Below, in pieces: positions 23,641-35,324 of a DNA stretch of 64,000 nucleotides. Position 1 is the stretch's first letter; every line of letters starts with the position of its first letter. The notes under the pieces are model-generated. The model did not search any database. It was not told the DNA's origin and saw only the letters and a list, made by a program, of their open reading frames with translations. A program made the translations under genes and the position numbers. Origin of the DNA: Thamnaconus septentrionalis (taxonomy: Eukaryota; Chordata; Actinopteri; Tetraodontiformes; Monacanthidae); assembly GCA_009823395.1 (NCBI GenBank), contig CM020510.1:10164773-10228772 (forward strand), in the 5' to 3' direction.

Positions 23641-23902
23641 CTTCGACTTGGTGACCAACGGGGGCATCGCAGTGGCGCTGCACTTTGAGCGCGCCCCATT
23701 CATCACCCAGGAGCACACGCTCTGGTTGCCATGGGGACGCTTCTTTGTCATGGATACCATCGTCATGCGGCACGAGGAGAACGACATCCCGGGCTGCGAC
23801 CTGAGCAGCTTCACCCGGCCCAGCCCCGTGGTGTCCCCGGCGCCGCTCACCGCCTTTGCCGGCTCCTGCGCCGAGCGGCGGACCGTCGTGCCGGAGATCC
23901 AG
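23641..23902 (+). CDS. tenm4: tenm4 exon: end of TTR-like domain and linker
   Basis: Exon of 262 nt, phase 2 in, phase 0 out, residues 300-387, acceptor CTCCAG and donor GTGACG. It encodes [32 protein letters not shown], a MRHEEND segment, and SPAPLTAF with a conserved Cys after it, ending in VVPEIQ. The LVTNGG and W(L/I)PW motifs are the standard teneurin landmarks here. It closes the transthyretin-like fold and leads to the FN-plug. Confidence 0.96.
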
Positions 23903-25499
23903 GTGACGAGACGCCCCCTCCTGGCTCCCCTCTTGGCCGTACCGAGTTCTGGTCTCATTCGAGGGGCGAAAAAAAAACGGAGAAACTGTTACGACATTTC
24001 GCGAGGAGCACAAGCGTAAATGTGAATCACGACCGCGTTGTGATTTTTATCTCGCTGCTTGTAATTGGTCGACTGGATTTATTTACAGTGCGAGCTTGAG
24101 CCGTCCCGCCGCAGACTGAAGATGATTACCCCGCCTGCAGAAACCCCCGCCGAGACACTTTTAATTTTCCTCCGGCTCGTACTTAAGCGTTGGAAATGAT
24201 TTGCTCACGCGCGCGTGTTCATTTCTATATCTGTCTACACGTGTATGTGTCAGGTCGTGGGTTGCGGAGGCGCGTTGGGGGATTAGCCGCAGCCTGCGTG
24301 CGGTTGTTGTAAAAGCGCGGCAGCCGTCTCGCTGCCCTCCGTCTAATTACTTTGTCTCTGGCTGTGCCTCGCAAGATTTATGGCATATCTGCGAATTTAG
24401 TGGGCAGTCCTCTCTATTTATAGCGGCCTTGTCTTTGGGTTTCCTTGAGCTGTTATGGCAACGCGGGCGCACGTCACCCTCTTCGCTCTCGTCCTCCCTA
24501 AGAGGGGAGTTCTGACGCATCCAGCGGCCGCCGTCCCGACGTTTGAAGAGACGCGATGTGTCATCTGACCCAATGTCACTTTGAGGATCTGCCTTATGTC
24601 TTTGCTCTATTAAATCACCCCCTGGGTGCTGGAAAGCGCCATTGAGTTGAGACCTAATTAGAGCAGAATGGGGGTTTGGGCAACCAGACCGGCCGCGTTG
24701 ACCCTCCATCCTCGACGGGAGACTCAGCCGCCAGTTCCTCGACCTGCTGTTGCTCGGTCGGGAGGTAACAGGCTCGTTGTCCGCGTGGAGATTTCCTCGG
24801 GCCACCGTGTTGTGTCTTGCTAAACTAACTTTTATTAGTCCATATATCAACTGGCTGCACAAGATCCAGGCCCAAGGGCACGGCCTGATGTCATTGTCAT
24901 ATAGACTGCAGGAAGGACTGCTGTCCTAATGAAGCACCCTGCTGTTTATTGGATCAGCCAGATAATATACTCGGTCTGTAAACAGCGAAATTGAAAAGAG
25001 ACTCCGTTATGTCACCTTAAAGGCACAGCGGGTACGGTCCAGCGCCACCCAGTGGCAATAAAGTATACTGAAAACAATGCTATTGTCAGCTCCATGGTCT
25101 ATGGTCTTGTATCAGTGAAATTACAAGCAGGTCAACATTCTGGGTTACTGGAGGTGTAGACTGCACAATATGCTTAAAGTTACTTATAGTGAATGAATTA
25201 TTATTATTAAGTAATCAGTGATGTATTTTAATTAAAGTACTAAATACTCTATTCTATCTATCTATATGTCTATATAATTTCTGAAGTTAAGGCAACACTC
25301 TGAAAAGTATCTCATCGATGTCATAAAAACTCTTGCCAAAGGAACAATGAATTGATATTGGCACAAAAGGTTATTATTAGTTTTATTGTCAGGGCTGACT
25401 TAGAAAAATGCATTAAAGTCACCCAAGTGAGTACTTTTTTCCCGAGATTGATGGACCCTGCGTCTCTCTTAATCCTCTCCTCTCTCCATCCACCCACAG
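23903..25499 (+). other. tenm4: intron (1,597 bp)
   Basis: Non-coding. The first half is CpG-rich, the second half AT-rich with a short TCTA repeat (about 25255-25275). No element with clear ends was found. Confidence 0.75.
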
Positions 25500-25767
25500 T
25501 CTCTCCAGGAGGAAGTGCCTATACCAGGAACAGACATGAAGCTGAGCTACTTAAGCAGCAGAACTGCGGGTTACAAGTCAGTGCTGAGAGTGACCCTCAC
25601 CCACTCCACCATCCCTTTCAACCTGATGAAGGTTCACCTCATGGTGGCCGTGGAGGGCAGGCTCTTCAGAAAGTGGTTCCCCGCCGCCCCCAACCTCTTG
25701 TACGACTTTGTGTGGGACAAAACGGACGTGTACAGCCAGAAGGTCTACGGCCTGTCTGAAGCCTTCG
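25500..25767 (+). CDS. tenm4: tenm4 exon: FN-plug domain, first part
   Basis: Exon of 268 nt, phase 0 in, phase 1 out, residues 388-477, acceptor CCACAG and donor GTACGA. It encodes [20 protein letters not shown], the conserved [31 protein letters not shown] and [18 protein letters not shown]. In solved teneurin structures this region is a fibronectin-like domain that plugs the open end of the YD barrel. The codons used are C/G-ending in most places. Confidence 0.96.
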
Positions 25768-25877
25768 GTACGAGATCAAGTGTTCCGGGGCGCACTTTAC
25801 TTTTTATCATCCATGTATGGAACACATTCCCTTTATTAATTCCGGCGGCGTCTCTCTCGCTCTGTCTGTCTGTCTAG
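25768..25877 (+). other. tenm4: short intron (110 bp)
   Basis: The shortest intron in the window, with donor GTACGA and acceptor TGTCTAG behind a CTGT/CTCT pyrimidine tract. The small size suggests splicing by intron definition, unlike the long neighbours. Confidence 0.95.
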
Positions 25878-26021
25878 TCTCTGTGGGCTTTGAGTACGAG
25901 TCGTGTCCTGATCTGATCCTGTGGGAGAAGAGGACCGCCGTCCTCCAGGGCTACGAAACCACCGCCTCCAAACTGGGAGGATGGACTTTAGACAAACACC
26001 ACGCTTTGAACATCCAGAGCG
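25878..26021 (+). CDS. tenm4: tenm4 exon: FN-plug domain, second part
   Basis: Exon of 144 nt, phase 1 to phase 1, residues 477-525, with acceptor CTAG and donor GTGAGT. It encodes [40 protein letters not shown] and HHALNIQS. The [12 protein letters not shown] and GGW(S/T)LDKHH runs are teneurin family constants. It finishes the plug and leads into the first NHL blade. Confidence 0.96.
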
Positions 26022-26749
26022 GTGAGTCAACTGCCAGACCCTTTGTTTTTTATTTATTTATTTATTTTCAACCTTCCTGTTCAAAGCGACGCGCTCATTA
26101 AAATACCAGCTCAAATGATAATTTAATGCTGCAGGCCCTCCTAATTTTACACCATTATTTATGCCATTGTTTTTCCAGTCCTCCTGCTATATTAACACTT
26201 GAGTGCCACCGGCAATTTGTGTCCGTGATTTCAATGAAATACGGCCTAATCAAGCAGATTACGCCTGTGCGTTAATATTGTATTAACAAATGTAAAGACA
26301 ATTAGGTGAACCGAATGTAAACATGCATCGTGTCACATTAGCCAAGAAGCACTTTCTTCACAGAGAGCCACTTTCTCCTATTAAAAACAGGTATTAGGGC
26401 CAAGCACTGTAGGTTCGATTTCAAAAGAAATCTTTTCATTGTCAGAACTGCAGTGGGAATCTTCTTCACAAACAGTCTGTGCTGTTTGGCTTGGATTTTT
26501 TTTAAAACACCTAAAAAGCACTCTAACTTTTACAGGTGACCTTCTCTGAAATTGTGAGTGCACCAATGTCCAATCAGCATTTCAGTACTTACAGTGCAAC
26601 ACTAGGTGTACTAACCGATTAAGTATGATCACAGGCTTCTGATCTGTGATTCAGCTACTAAATGCCCTCTTTCAATGAGAACAAATGACCATTGAATGCT
26701 TCTACTTAAATGCCCTACTTTCATAATGTATACATATATGTGGATATAC

Positions 26750-26783
<34 letters not shown>

Positions 26784-29249
26784 AGATGTGAGTTTAAGTG
26801 AGACATCAGAAAACAGGGACATTAAACTGCTTTATGTTTTCACTGCATTACTTGCCAGTAGACCTCATGCAGCAGTGCCTTGAAGTCAAATACATTTGGT
26901 GGTGCTTTGTAACCAGCCACCGCAGCCCGTATCATTCTGCGGCAGCCCGGCGGTGCAGAGAAAGAACCAGCGTGTCCGTCCGGCTTCAGATGATGCTTTT
27001 AGTGTGACACTGAATAGTGGCCCCTCTGCCTGCAACATTCTAAAGCTTTTGTCAGTTCAGCTGCGTGTCATGTAGCCTCAGCTCAGATGTGACTTTTTTA
27101 TTACTGCTGTCTGTTGTTAAGTGAGGGGAGTCAATTTTCTTATTGCCAACAAATTACTCCTGAGACACAGAAGTTGGGTGGAGGGAGAGGGGTTGGGGTT
27201 GGGGTTGGATGTGAGGTGGGGGGGTAAGAAGATGAAGATAAGAAAGATAGAAAAAAATAAACCAGTGTGAGGGCAGCATCTGTCACTCTGCGGGCTTCAG
27301 GTCTGGAAGGGCTCATCAGCGGGAGATGAGGCTGACTTGTCTGAGAGGTGCTCCGGAAGGAAGCTGTCTGCAGGCAGGTGGAAGAGAGCTTTCACCACTG
27401 CAGCTCCCACTTTCCACTTTTCTTTTTTTTTTTAAAGAATTATCCCTTAATTTAATTGCCGTCAAACTGCCTCTCCCGGCAGCAGCGCCAAAGATTAAAT
27501 CACATCCCGGCGAGGGGACGCTTGGCTGAGCTCTTCTGATGGACCACATGTCACGGTGCTGGAAGAGCTCCGGTCGCCCGGTGCCGTCGGAAGCAGGGAA
27601 ACGGCGCCATACGTGCAGATGCTGAATATCAAATGCAATGACATTGATTGGGTGCCGGAAACATCTTCCATTTACATATTTGAACCTTTTCCAGCAGCAG
27701 ATTGGCTGCGGTGGAAGTCCGCGGTGGGAAGTGGGAAGTATGCCTGGCTGTGCTGGCTACATGCTCGACTTCTTGCACAGAGACTCTTTTGAAAAGGGTG
27801 TGAAGTGGGTAAAGGTAGAAAGCCGAGCACGGTTACCATTTTTCCTCTTTGTAATCAGGGCAAGTAAGTAATTTCAAGCTCCACTTGTGCCAGAGACGTT
27901 TTGGCTTCTTTTCTTTTCTTTTTTTTTTTCTTCCTTAGTGTGAACTCGTGCCCGTGTTTCCATCTGCTTAGGGCCCGTGTCAACAGAGATATTTTATGTG
28001 GCAGGAAGTAATTGGCAGGGGAGCTCCGAGATGAGAGCGCTGGTGTGATGAGAGGACAGAATGCTCGGCTCTGGTTTCGACTGGTGTTAACTGGATAGTT
28101 CACTCAGCGTCGCTCTCAGAGGGAGCGACTGCAATGCACGGAAAGCTTGAGAGTTATAAAATAACACTCCTGTTAAAACCCCCTCGCCATATCCAGCAGC
28201 AGCATTTAGTCCCCAGTTTAAGTGTTTATCATCCCATCAAGCTTCTTTTTTTTCAGTTTGGCATTCGGGAAAAAATTGATGTCATAAATAACTGTCGGAA
28301 CAAAAAGATCTCAACGTTCGAAAAAATACTTAAATCACAAGGTGCTGATGCATCTGCTCTTTTCAAGAGAGGACACTGGTGTTTAGAAATAAAGGCCATA
28401 AATGTTCTTTATCTTCTGATCTGTTTGAGATTTATGTAGCAATCATTTCTTACACAGATTAGATTTTTATGCCCAGAATAAACCTTCCTGGGCCCCGGGA
28501 GGCTGCGGAGGCTCCACCTCATGCAGAGCAGTCGCAGTCAACTCAGTCTGACTTCATCCAGCTCTACTTTTCAAACATTTTTGACGTAATTGGCAGCCCA
28601 AAATGAGGCCTAATCTCGCCGCCCACCTGAAAATAAAAAGAAAAATGCATTTTCCATTTAGCCCATTTATTTAATACACTATGCGCAGCGCATTAAAAAT
28701 TTAAATTCACCTTTGGCGGGGAGCCGAATAGATGGCGATCTTTAAAGTAATGCGGCATTATTGAAAGGCGTGGAGACTTCTTTTTTTTCAGAGTCAGGAA
28801 TTAACGAGAAACACCCGCCCGCAGCTAATTGGCTGCTGCCTTTGTGCGGCCGCCATCGGCGAGACGACACGTCTTTTCATATTGTTGCGTTTGTGCACTA
28901 ATTGGACGCGTGTATATTTTAGCGCATGAAAGGACTTTAGGTGGCGCTTAAAATGTACAACGCAAAGAAAACATTGCGGACGGTGTTCTGAGTAAACAAA
29001 CTGCTACTTCCAATTTAAATTGGAATCGCTAATTCAGAAGTCTAGTGTTTAATTCCACCCTTGCTTCCTAAAAAAAAAAAAAAAGAAAAAGAAATCTGTA
29101 TGTTTTTTTGTTTTTTTTTACCCGAAGAAGATGACATTCTTCCCTGTGTACAAGATCAGTGGAGAAAAAAAAATAAGGCCTCTTCCCAGGCTGCTCAGCC
29201 TGAACTGGTTGCAGGTGTTACTTGTTCCTCTCCCCTCCGCCCTCATTAG
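26022..29249 (+). other. tenm4: intron (3,228 bp)
   Basis: Non-coding. It contains a (TG)n tract (26751-26775), a TTGGGG repeat patch (about 27188-27208) and a poly-A run (29069-29083). The rest is AT-rich unique sequence. An open frame at 28134-28439 has no recognisable product and no splice context. Confidence 0.75.
26751..26775. repeat. (TG)n microsatellite
   Basis: TG run of about 12 units following a TATA/TACG alternating stretch. Confidence 0.95.
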
Positions 29250-29499
29250 GCATCCTTCACATGGGCAACGGCGAGAACATCTTCATTTCCCAGCAGCCCC
29301 CTGTGATCGGCAGCGTGATGGGGAACGGGCGCCGGCGCAGCATCTCCTGCCCCAGCTGCAACGGCCTGGCTGACGGGAACAAACTGCTGGCCCCCGTGGC
29401 CCTGGCCTGCGGCTCCGACGGGAGCCTCTATGTGGGCGACTTCAACTACGTGAGGAGGATCTTCACCACCGGCAACGTCACCAGCGTCCTGGAGCTCAG
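29250..29499 (+). CDS. tenm4: tenm4 exon: start of NHL propeller
   Basis: Exon of 250 nt, phase 1 in, phase 2 out, residues 525-608, acceptor CATTAG and donor GTAACG. It encodes [16 protein letters not shown], a conserved [16 protein letters not shown], then the first NHL blade with [19 protein letters not shown] and VRRIF, ending [12 protein letters not shown] is a potential glycosylation site. The family usually reads HKGNGENQF where this gene has HMGNGENIF. It ends at teneurin splice site B. Confidence 0.96.
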
Positions 29500-29929
29500 G
29501 TAACGGAGGAGTGAACTCGCTGCCGGCTTCACTCAGGTGGGCCGCTTGCAGCCCGCCGAGGAGGACCGTAAATAGACAGAGGCGCCCCGGAGGGGGGCTG
29601 GGATTGATGGTTGTGTCGGGCCCGTCCACCTGCACCAGCTGGATTTTGGCCCTGATGCGGGATTAAGAGGGAGTGGTGGGGTCTTAGCGAGAAGCTGCTG
29701 TCCAAGGACGAGATTCGTGTCTCTCGGAAAAAGTCTGAAGATAAGAAGAGGATTTGGCCGTATATGTTTTTTTTTTTAATGACTTCCATCGACTAACAGC
29801 TGTTTTTTCTTTTCTGTTTTTTTAATCCTCTTCCACTAACCAGTAACATTTCCTCTCTCCTCTCCTCCTCCTCTCCTCCTTCCTCTCCTCCCGCTCTCTC
29901 ATTACCTGCTGATTTTGGCAAACTGACAG
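29500..29929 (+). other. tenm4: intron (430 bp) before microexon B
   Basis: Non-coding. Its last 110 nt hold a long CUCU/UCCU-rich tract (about 29845-29900) followed by CCTGCTG and the acceptor ACTGACAG. That arrangement is typical of PTBP-repressed neural microexons. Confidence 0.8.
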
Positions 29930-29950
29930 AAATAAAGACTTCAGGCATAG
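29930..29950 (+). CDS. tenm4: tenm4 microexon, splice site B (NKDFRHS)
   Basis: A 21-nt exon, phase 2 to phase 2, with acceptor TGACAG and donor GTAAGG. With its flanks it encodes R-NKDFRHS (residues 608-615), the seven-residue insert in the first NHL blade known as teneurin splice site B. Skipping joins AG to C and gives LELSNSPAH instead of LELRNKDFRHSNSPAH, in frame both ways. The peptide is identical to the one I remember from mammalian teneurin-2 and -4. In mammalian teneurins inclusion changes the ectodomain's trans-adhesion and latrophilin-related behaviour. It was found by peptide, phase and splice sites, as it is far below open-frame length cutoffs. Confidence 0.94.
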
Positions 29951-32900
29951 GTAAGGAAACCGCAGCGCTCCGTTTGAATTAATGTGGCAGCGGGTCAAGT
30001 CAACGTATGTGCTGTGAATGTGACCTTTTCCCGGCCATTTGTGGATGCGAGCGGCGAGAAGATGATGATAATGGCTCTGCATAATTATTATCTTCGAGTC
30101 GAGCGTTTTTACTCATGGTTGGTAATAAAGGTCAAGTTGCAAAAGTCCAGCTCTCCGCGTTCATATTAGCACCTGATGTAAACGTTTTAATTATTGCACG
30201 GTCTCTGTATGTCATGCATGTTGCCTCGGCTCTCCGTGCAGAAAGCCGAGGTCTCACCAGTGTTGTCTTGTCGTAAAAACCTTGGCATTTCAAAGACGAA
30301 TAAAGAATTTAATTAAGGGCCCCTTTGCTTCTGCCAGTGCAGCGAGACATTTAAAGGCCCCCATAATTTACCCATTCTTTATCTTCCACCCCGGTTCCCA
30401 GTGGATCAATCCTGCAGGATTTACGGTCCAAAAGAAACACTGTATATATCCTGACAAAACAGCAGATTTAGCCCTCTGTTCGCAGCCTCCTGTGAAAATG
30501 CTATGGTTGACCTTCCTGCTAAAAGTGCTGCTTTGTTGGACCTTCCGTGTGATTGGAAGAGGAATGAAATAAAGCTAATAAGTGAAATAAAACCTGATAC
30601 ATGTGTTCTGCAAGGGCATAATGAACACCTGGTTATGCCCTTTGTGACATCACAAATTGCAGTTGGCAGGAACTGCAGGTTTGAGGAGGAGAAGTGGAGA
30701 GAGCAAAAGACGTAAATGATGATCTCACCTCATTACCGAGACGGCTGACATGCGAGAGACACATCGTCAGAGATTTCTTTTTATTAATTTATTAAAAAGC
30801 ACATCTTTATTGCACTGCACCACTTCACTGCAGCACACCCAAAAACGACACCTTTATAGTCTGACGTGAAGAGAAAATCTATACACAAAAGCAGAATTAA
30901 ACCTCGCTGAGCCGAAAGAAAAGAGAAAAAAGATTTAATCCACGGTTTAAGAAACAAAACCTTCTCCTTAGCAGCCGCACTGAGGGGAATATCTGCCACC
31001 GTCCTCAGACAAAGATTCCATCAGGGGGTTTAAAGTCAGACTGAGGAGGAGACGCGTCAGCCCAACACTTAATAACTCTCCGTTGCCTCGGCGCTCTCCT
31101 CTCGCTCTCGACGCACCGGACGTCTTTGAGCGACGCCTCGCAGCGCCGTCGCCGCTTTCTGATCTCGATCCTCCGTGCGGAGATTCATCCAGGCAACACA
31201 GCGTGCGGCCGTACAGCACGGCGCCGTGTGTAATAGTGCTAGTCAGCAGCAGGAAGGTCAGCTGACCTCCCACCACCCTCGCTGAGGTCACCACCCACTC
31301 GCTCTCCCTATCATCTCAATAACAGCATCGGCAAACAGGAAAAAAACCCAGTTATCTCCCTCAAATGAGAGACGCTGTCATTGAATATAGATGGAGGGCG
31401 TGCGGCCGTGGCTCAAGGTTGGGAGATGGGCGGCGGCGGGAAGCGGCGTTCAACCCCCGGCAGCTGATAAGGTGTCGCCTGATGTCCCGCGGCAGATAGA
31501 AATGCAAAGCAAAAACGGCTAATCAGCTGCGAGACACGCGCCTATACCTGCAAATGCGGCCCAGCGACCGATCAGTGGGCGGCGCGGTCAGCGGGCGGCT
31601 GGCGATGACACGCGCGCCCCGAAGGTCCTCCTCTGCCGCTGCCGCTGCCACCACCGCTGCCGCCGCCTGTCACGGCTGATTGGCTGAAGGTCAATCGTCA
31701 TTTAAAGTTGCGTTCCGGAGTTGACAACCCCGCCGAGCCACCGGTCTTCCTCCTTTGTTGTATTGTTAAAAAAATATATAATAATAATAAGCTTTGGCAG
31801 TGTCAAACCCCCCCTGCCGCCTCCCACCACCAGAAAGAAGCCTCAAGGTTACACTCGGAATTCTGTCTTAATCCACTGTGAATGACGCCCCGCCGACAGG
31901 TCTGTGCGTAACGCTTATCAGCCGTGGCAGAACTGTGCTGCGCTCCTGCTGGATCACCAGCACAGCGGCTCCACCGGCCGCTAAGTAGTCGCCCCGCCTC
32001 CCCCGGCCACCGGAGAAATCAGACACGGGGGCTGAGAGCGTTCTTCCAATCGGTCGAGTATAGAAAGTATTTGAGAAAAACAAAGCCTTTTTACTTTTGC
32101 CTTTTCTTTTTTTTTTCTTCAAAGGGTTATTGATTTATTACACCCACAGAATCCACGTTGTTGAAACATTTATTTTCGCTGTAAACTGACACCGGGTTAC
32201 AACAGAAAATTACACCTGTCTGTCATTTCCCACGTCTTGCTTTTTTTTTTTTAAACGTGTCGATGATGGAAAGCGGATGGTTGGGTGGCCGAATACTTTC
32301 TGTTTGAGGTTGTCAAGATGGATGAGAAAGAGTTGACATCGAATGCATGCAACCGCTGCATGCTTAAATATTTGAAGGGGAAAAAAAGTGGCTGAAGTTT
32401 GAAAGTTGGGGAGCGACCCGGTGAGTCTGCAGGGCTGAAATGTGTCTTCAGTTGCCTTTTGTTCTGCTTGCCAGTGGAGTCGGAGGATAGATTGCATCTA
32501 TCCCGCCGCAGCAGGACTGGTTATATTTGGCTCTATTATCTGTCCGTCAGGTCAGGTTTGTTTGCAAGTTCAACGGGAGACTTTCCTTCCCGTGTCGGAA
32601 ACCTTCCGCCTAACGGATCCAGACTGTTTGGATTGCAGCTCCGCCGATGCATTTGTATTACTTGAACAAAAAAAATCAAAAAAAATACAGCGGCCCTCGG
32701 GCTGGGGGGAGGGGAGGAGCGAGGAGGAAAACACTTGTTTGTACTTCCTCCAGGCCTCACAGTGCGCAGCTTCACATTGATTTGTTTTCCAGATGATATC
32801 GCGCGCACATTCCTCGGGTCACGGATGGAAAGCAAATTTGTATTTCTCTGTCTCTGTCCAAGGACCCGGCGTTGCTGGTTCCCCGGCCAGGAGCCCGTCA

Positions 32901-33345
32901 GTCTTTATTCGTCCTCCACACTCTCTGTCTCTCGTAGTCTGGCATTAAAGCGCTCCGCTAATTTAAAAGTAGCCAGATTTCCTCGGCCTGCGCGGGGACG
33001 CGGCGCGTCTGCCTGCCTTCCCACGACTGTTCAGACGAGCGCCCGCTTCTCTTTTGGAGGAGAGGGATTTCAAACTAAGCTGGCTCTATTGTAGATCGGC
33101 TCTAAGCTCCGCCATTATGTCGCGTTTAATCGCATTCTTTTCCTCCCCTTTTTTTTCTCTCATTGCCATGTTTAATCTCATTTTATTTTTATTTTCCCCC
33201 TGTCCTTGCTTGAAATTAATTGTGCCCAATTGCCTCTCTTAATGACTTTTGAGTCTGTTTTTTTTAATTGCGTGGCACAGCGTGCCTGGAAGGCTTGTTG
33301 TCGAAGGAGCTTCATCCTCTCCCCCCCCCATCCCTCCCCCCGTAG
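29951..33345 (+). other. tenm4: intron (3,395 bp) after microexon B
   Basis: Non-coding. A TGCATG (RBFOX-type) motif lies at 30215-30220, about 265 nt after the microexon. It holds CpG-rich patches (about 31080-31190 and 31380-31680) and a GCC/GCT-rich run (about 31632-31668). A poly-C tract precedes the acceptor CGTAG. Confidence 0.75.
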
Positions 33346-33578
33346 CAACAGCCCCGCTCACAAGTACTACCTGGCCACCAACCCGGTGAGCGGCGCCGTC
33401 TACCTCTCCGACACCAGCAGCAGGAAGGTGTTCAAGGTCAAGTCGCTGAGGGTCGTCAAAGACGTGGCCAAGAACCTGGAGCTGGTGGCGGGAACCGGCG
33501 ACCAGTGCCTCCCGTACGACGACGCACGCTGCGGGGACGGCGGCAAGGCGGTGGAGGCAACTCTCACCAACCCGAGAG
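33346..33578 (+). CDS. tenm4: tenm4 exon: NHL propeller, second blade
   Basis: Exon of 233 nt, phase 2 in, phase 1 out, residues 615-693, acceptor CGTAG. It encodes [54 protein letters not shown] and a closing [14 protein letters not shown]. The AGTG(D/E)QCLP run is a teneurin constant. The donor is unusually weak (GAG|GTTGGC), yet the phase requires exactly this junction, since the next exon begins GC ATT to give G-I-T-V-D-K. Confidence 0.94.
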
Positions 33579-35324
33579 GTTGGCTATGCTTGGTTCTGAT
33601 TTCTCCTCCATCATTAATTGGTGTGAAAATGTGTGAAAACCATCTGGGGATCTTTTTTTTCCTAGAATTACTTCCATTCAGGGCATGATTTTGTACATTT
33701 TTAGGGTTTTGTTCTTTTAGGACCTTTTATCATGAAGCTTTAAAGGTTAATTTTTTGGAGATTTTGAAGAAGAAACAGCGACATCACCTGGTTACATTTC
33801 AGATTGCAGCGTCTTTCACTCTCCCTCCCCCTCCTGAGCTTGCCAGTGAACTACAGTGGCCTGCGCACACAAACCTGGATACCTCAGCTGCCCTCTTTTT
33901 CATTGGTTTAGTTGAAGACGCGAGCAGTCACCTTAATTGCGAAATGCGCTGTCAGGCGGGCCGGATTGTCCACACCGGGCTTCCTTAGAAATATGGCGAT
34001 GCAAGATGGCAGCTAACTGGAAGCAAAACCCTAGCGCTATGTATATACTTCTACTGCTCTATGGGTAGGAAAACAGAATCACTTTTATTGTACTGCTACT
34101 ATACACTATTATTGATGTATTTGTGGGCAGGATAATAAGTTTTTACCAATATATAAATCATAAATCAAGCCAAATATGACAAACTGGACCTTTAAGTTAC
34201 ATTAACCCTCCTCATTGCTTGTTTCAAAATAGAAGAAAAAAAAAAAATTCTGACAAATTGTCCTAATAGGCTTATTGAATCTAAATGGAGTAACAGACTC
34301 ACTGTTTGCTGTATTATTTGGATCCCCTCGTGCTTAAACGCAATCGCTGGGTTTTTTTTGTGAAACAAATTCCTCATCCCATCAGCGGGCAAAGTGGAGC
34401 GACCGCCAGCCAAAGTGTCCCTGCGCGTTCTCTCGGAAAACTGCATTCATCTTTCATTTTCCAATCACTTCTGCCACTGTGAGGAATCAGCGAGGCCTGT
34501 GACGCCACGGCAGATTGTGCCGTTAGCCAGTTATCTCGCCGCCTTTGTTTACACAAAGGGGTTTGCGCAGGGAAAAGCACTTTGCACAGACACACAAAGG
34601 CAAAATATGAATGACAAGAGGCGAGTGTAACGGCAAGGTTTTTTTGTTCACCCCACTTTGACAAATTGGACCATTTGATTTTTACCACTGTGAAATAAAA
34701 AAAAAAGTGTTGTTTAACTTGTTTTGGGTTGACTGGAATCCTTGGACTCCATCATAACCAGGTTGACGCGGCTCGCCGGGACTTTTATCGGGTTTATTTT
34801 CACATCACGGCCATCTGTTTGCACGGTCCGCCTTTTTTTCTTTCTCTCTCCATCCGTAGTTAGATGACTCATCAGTCCCTCGGTCACACGCTCCCTCCCT
34901 TCACGTTCTGTCGTCTCAGGGTGTCATGAAACAACTGCACTGTTTTTTTCTGCCAGTGGTTGTTTATTAAAAATAGAGAGTTCGGTTGGAGCCATCGCAC
35001 GCTCAGTGTTCAGCAACTGCTTGAATTTTGATGGAAAACCCCCGAGGATGTTCTTAAAAATGCATAGTTCTGCCACGCTGAGGGTTGATGCTGTGGTCTG
35101 AATCAAATGAGGGAAAATGCAATGATACATTTTTTATAATAATAATTCACAGATGCGATTTTATCATTCTGATACTCTAAATTATACTGATATAACAAAT
35201 CTTCGCTTGCTTAGTTGTCATTATTAGCCTTTAATGTTTAATTGTGAATCAGGCAGCAACGACTCCCAACCCTGGCTGATAAATATTTTCCCGCTCTGTC
35301 CGTCGGCTGTCTACCCATCTGCAG
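33579..35324 (+). other. tenm4: intron (1,746 bp)
   Basis: Non-coding. About a quarter is a MITE-like repeat (33738-34197). The remainder is AT-rich and shows no further element with clear ends. Confidence 0.75.
33738..34197 (+). mobile_element. interspersed MITE-like repeat, copy 2 (longest)
   Basis: About 460 bp, the most complete of the family. Inverted ends are visible: TTTAAAGGTTAA at the left, and ACTGGACCTTTAAG at the right whose inverse is CTTAAAGGTCCAGT. The interior matches copy 1 (22803-23135), and the 3' half matches the inverse of 50203-50468 (GCAAGATGGCAGCTAACT, ATGGGTAGGAAAAC, TTTTACCAAT, AAATCATAAATCAAG). No transposase frame. Confidence 0.82.

Noticed and set aside
25025..25075. 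Fifth copy of the CATCTAGTGGT MITE family (GCGCCACCCAGTGGCAATAAAG)
   Set aside because: The resemblance is limited to about 15 bases, and none of the downstream family motifs follow.
27188..27208. TTGGGG units as telomere-like sequence
   Set aside because: Three units only, in the middle of an intron with purine-rich flanks; recorded as low-complexity sequence.
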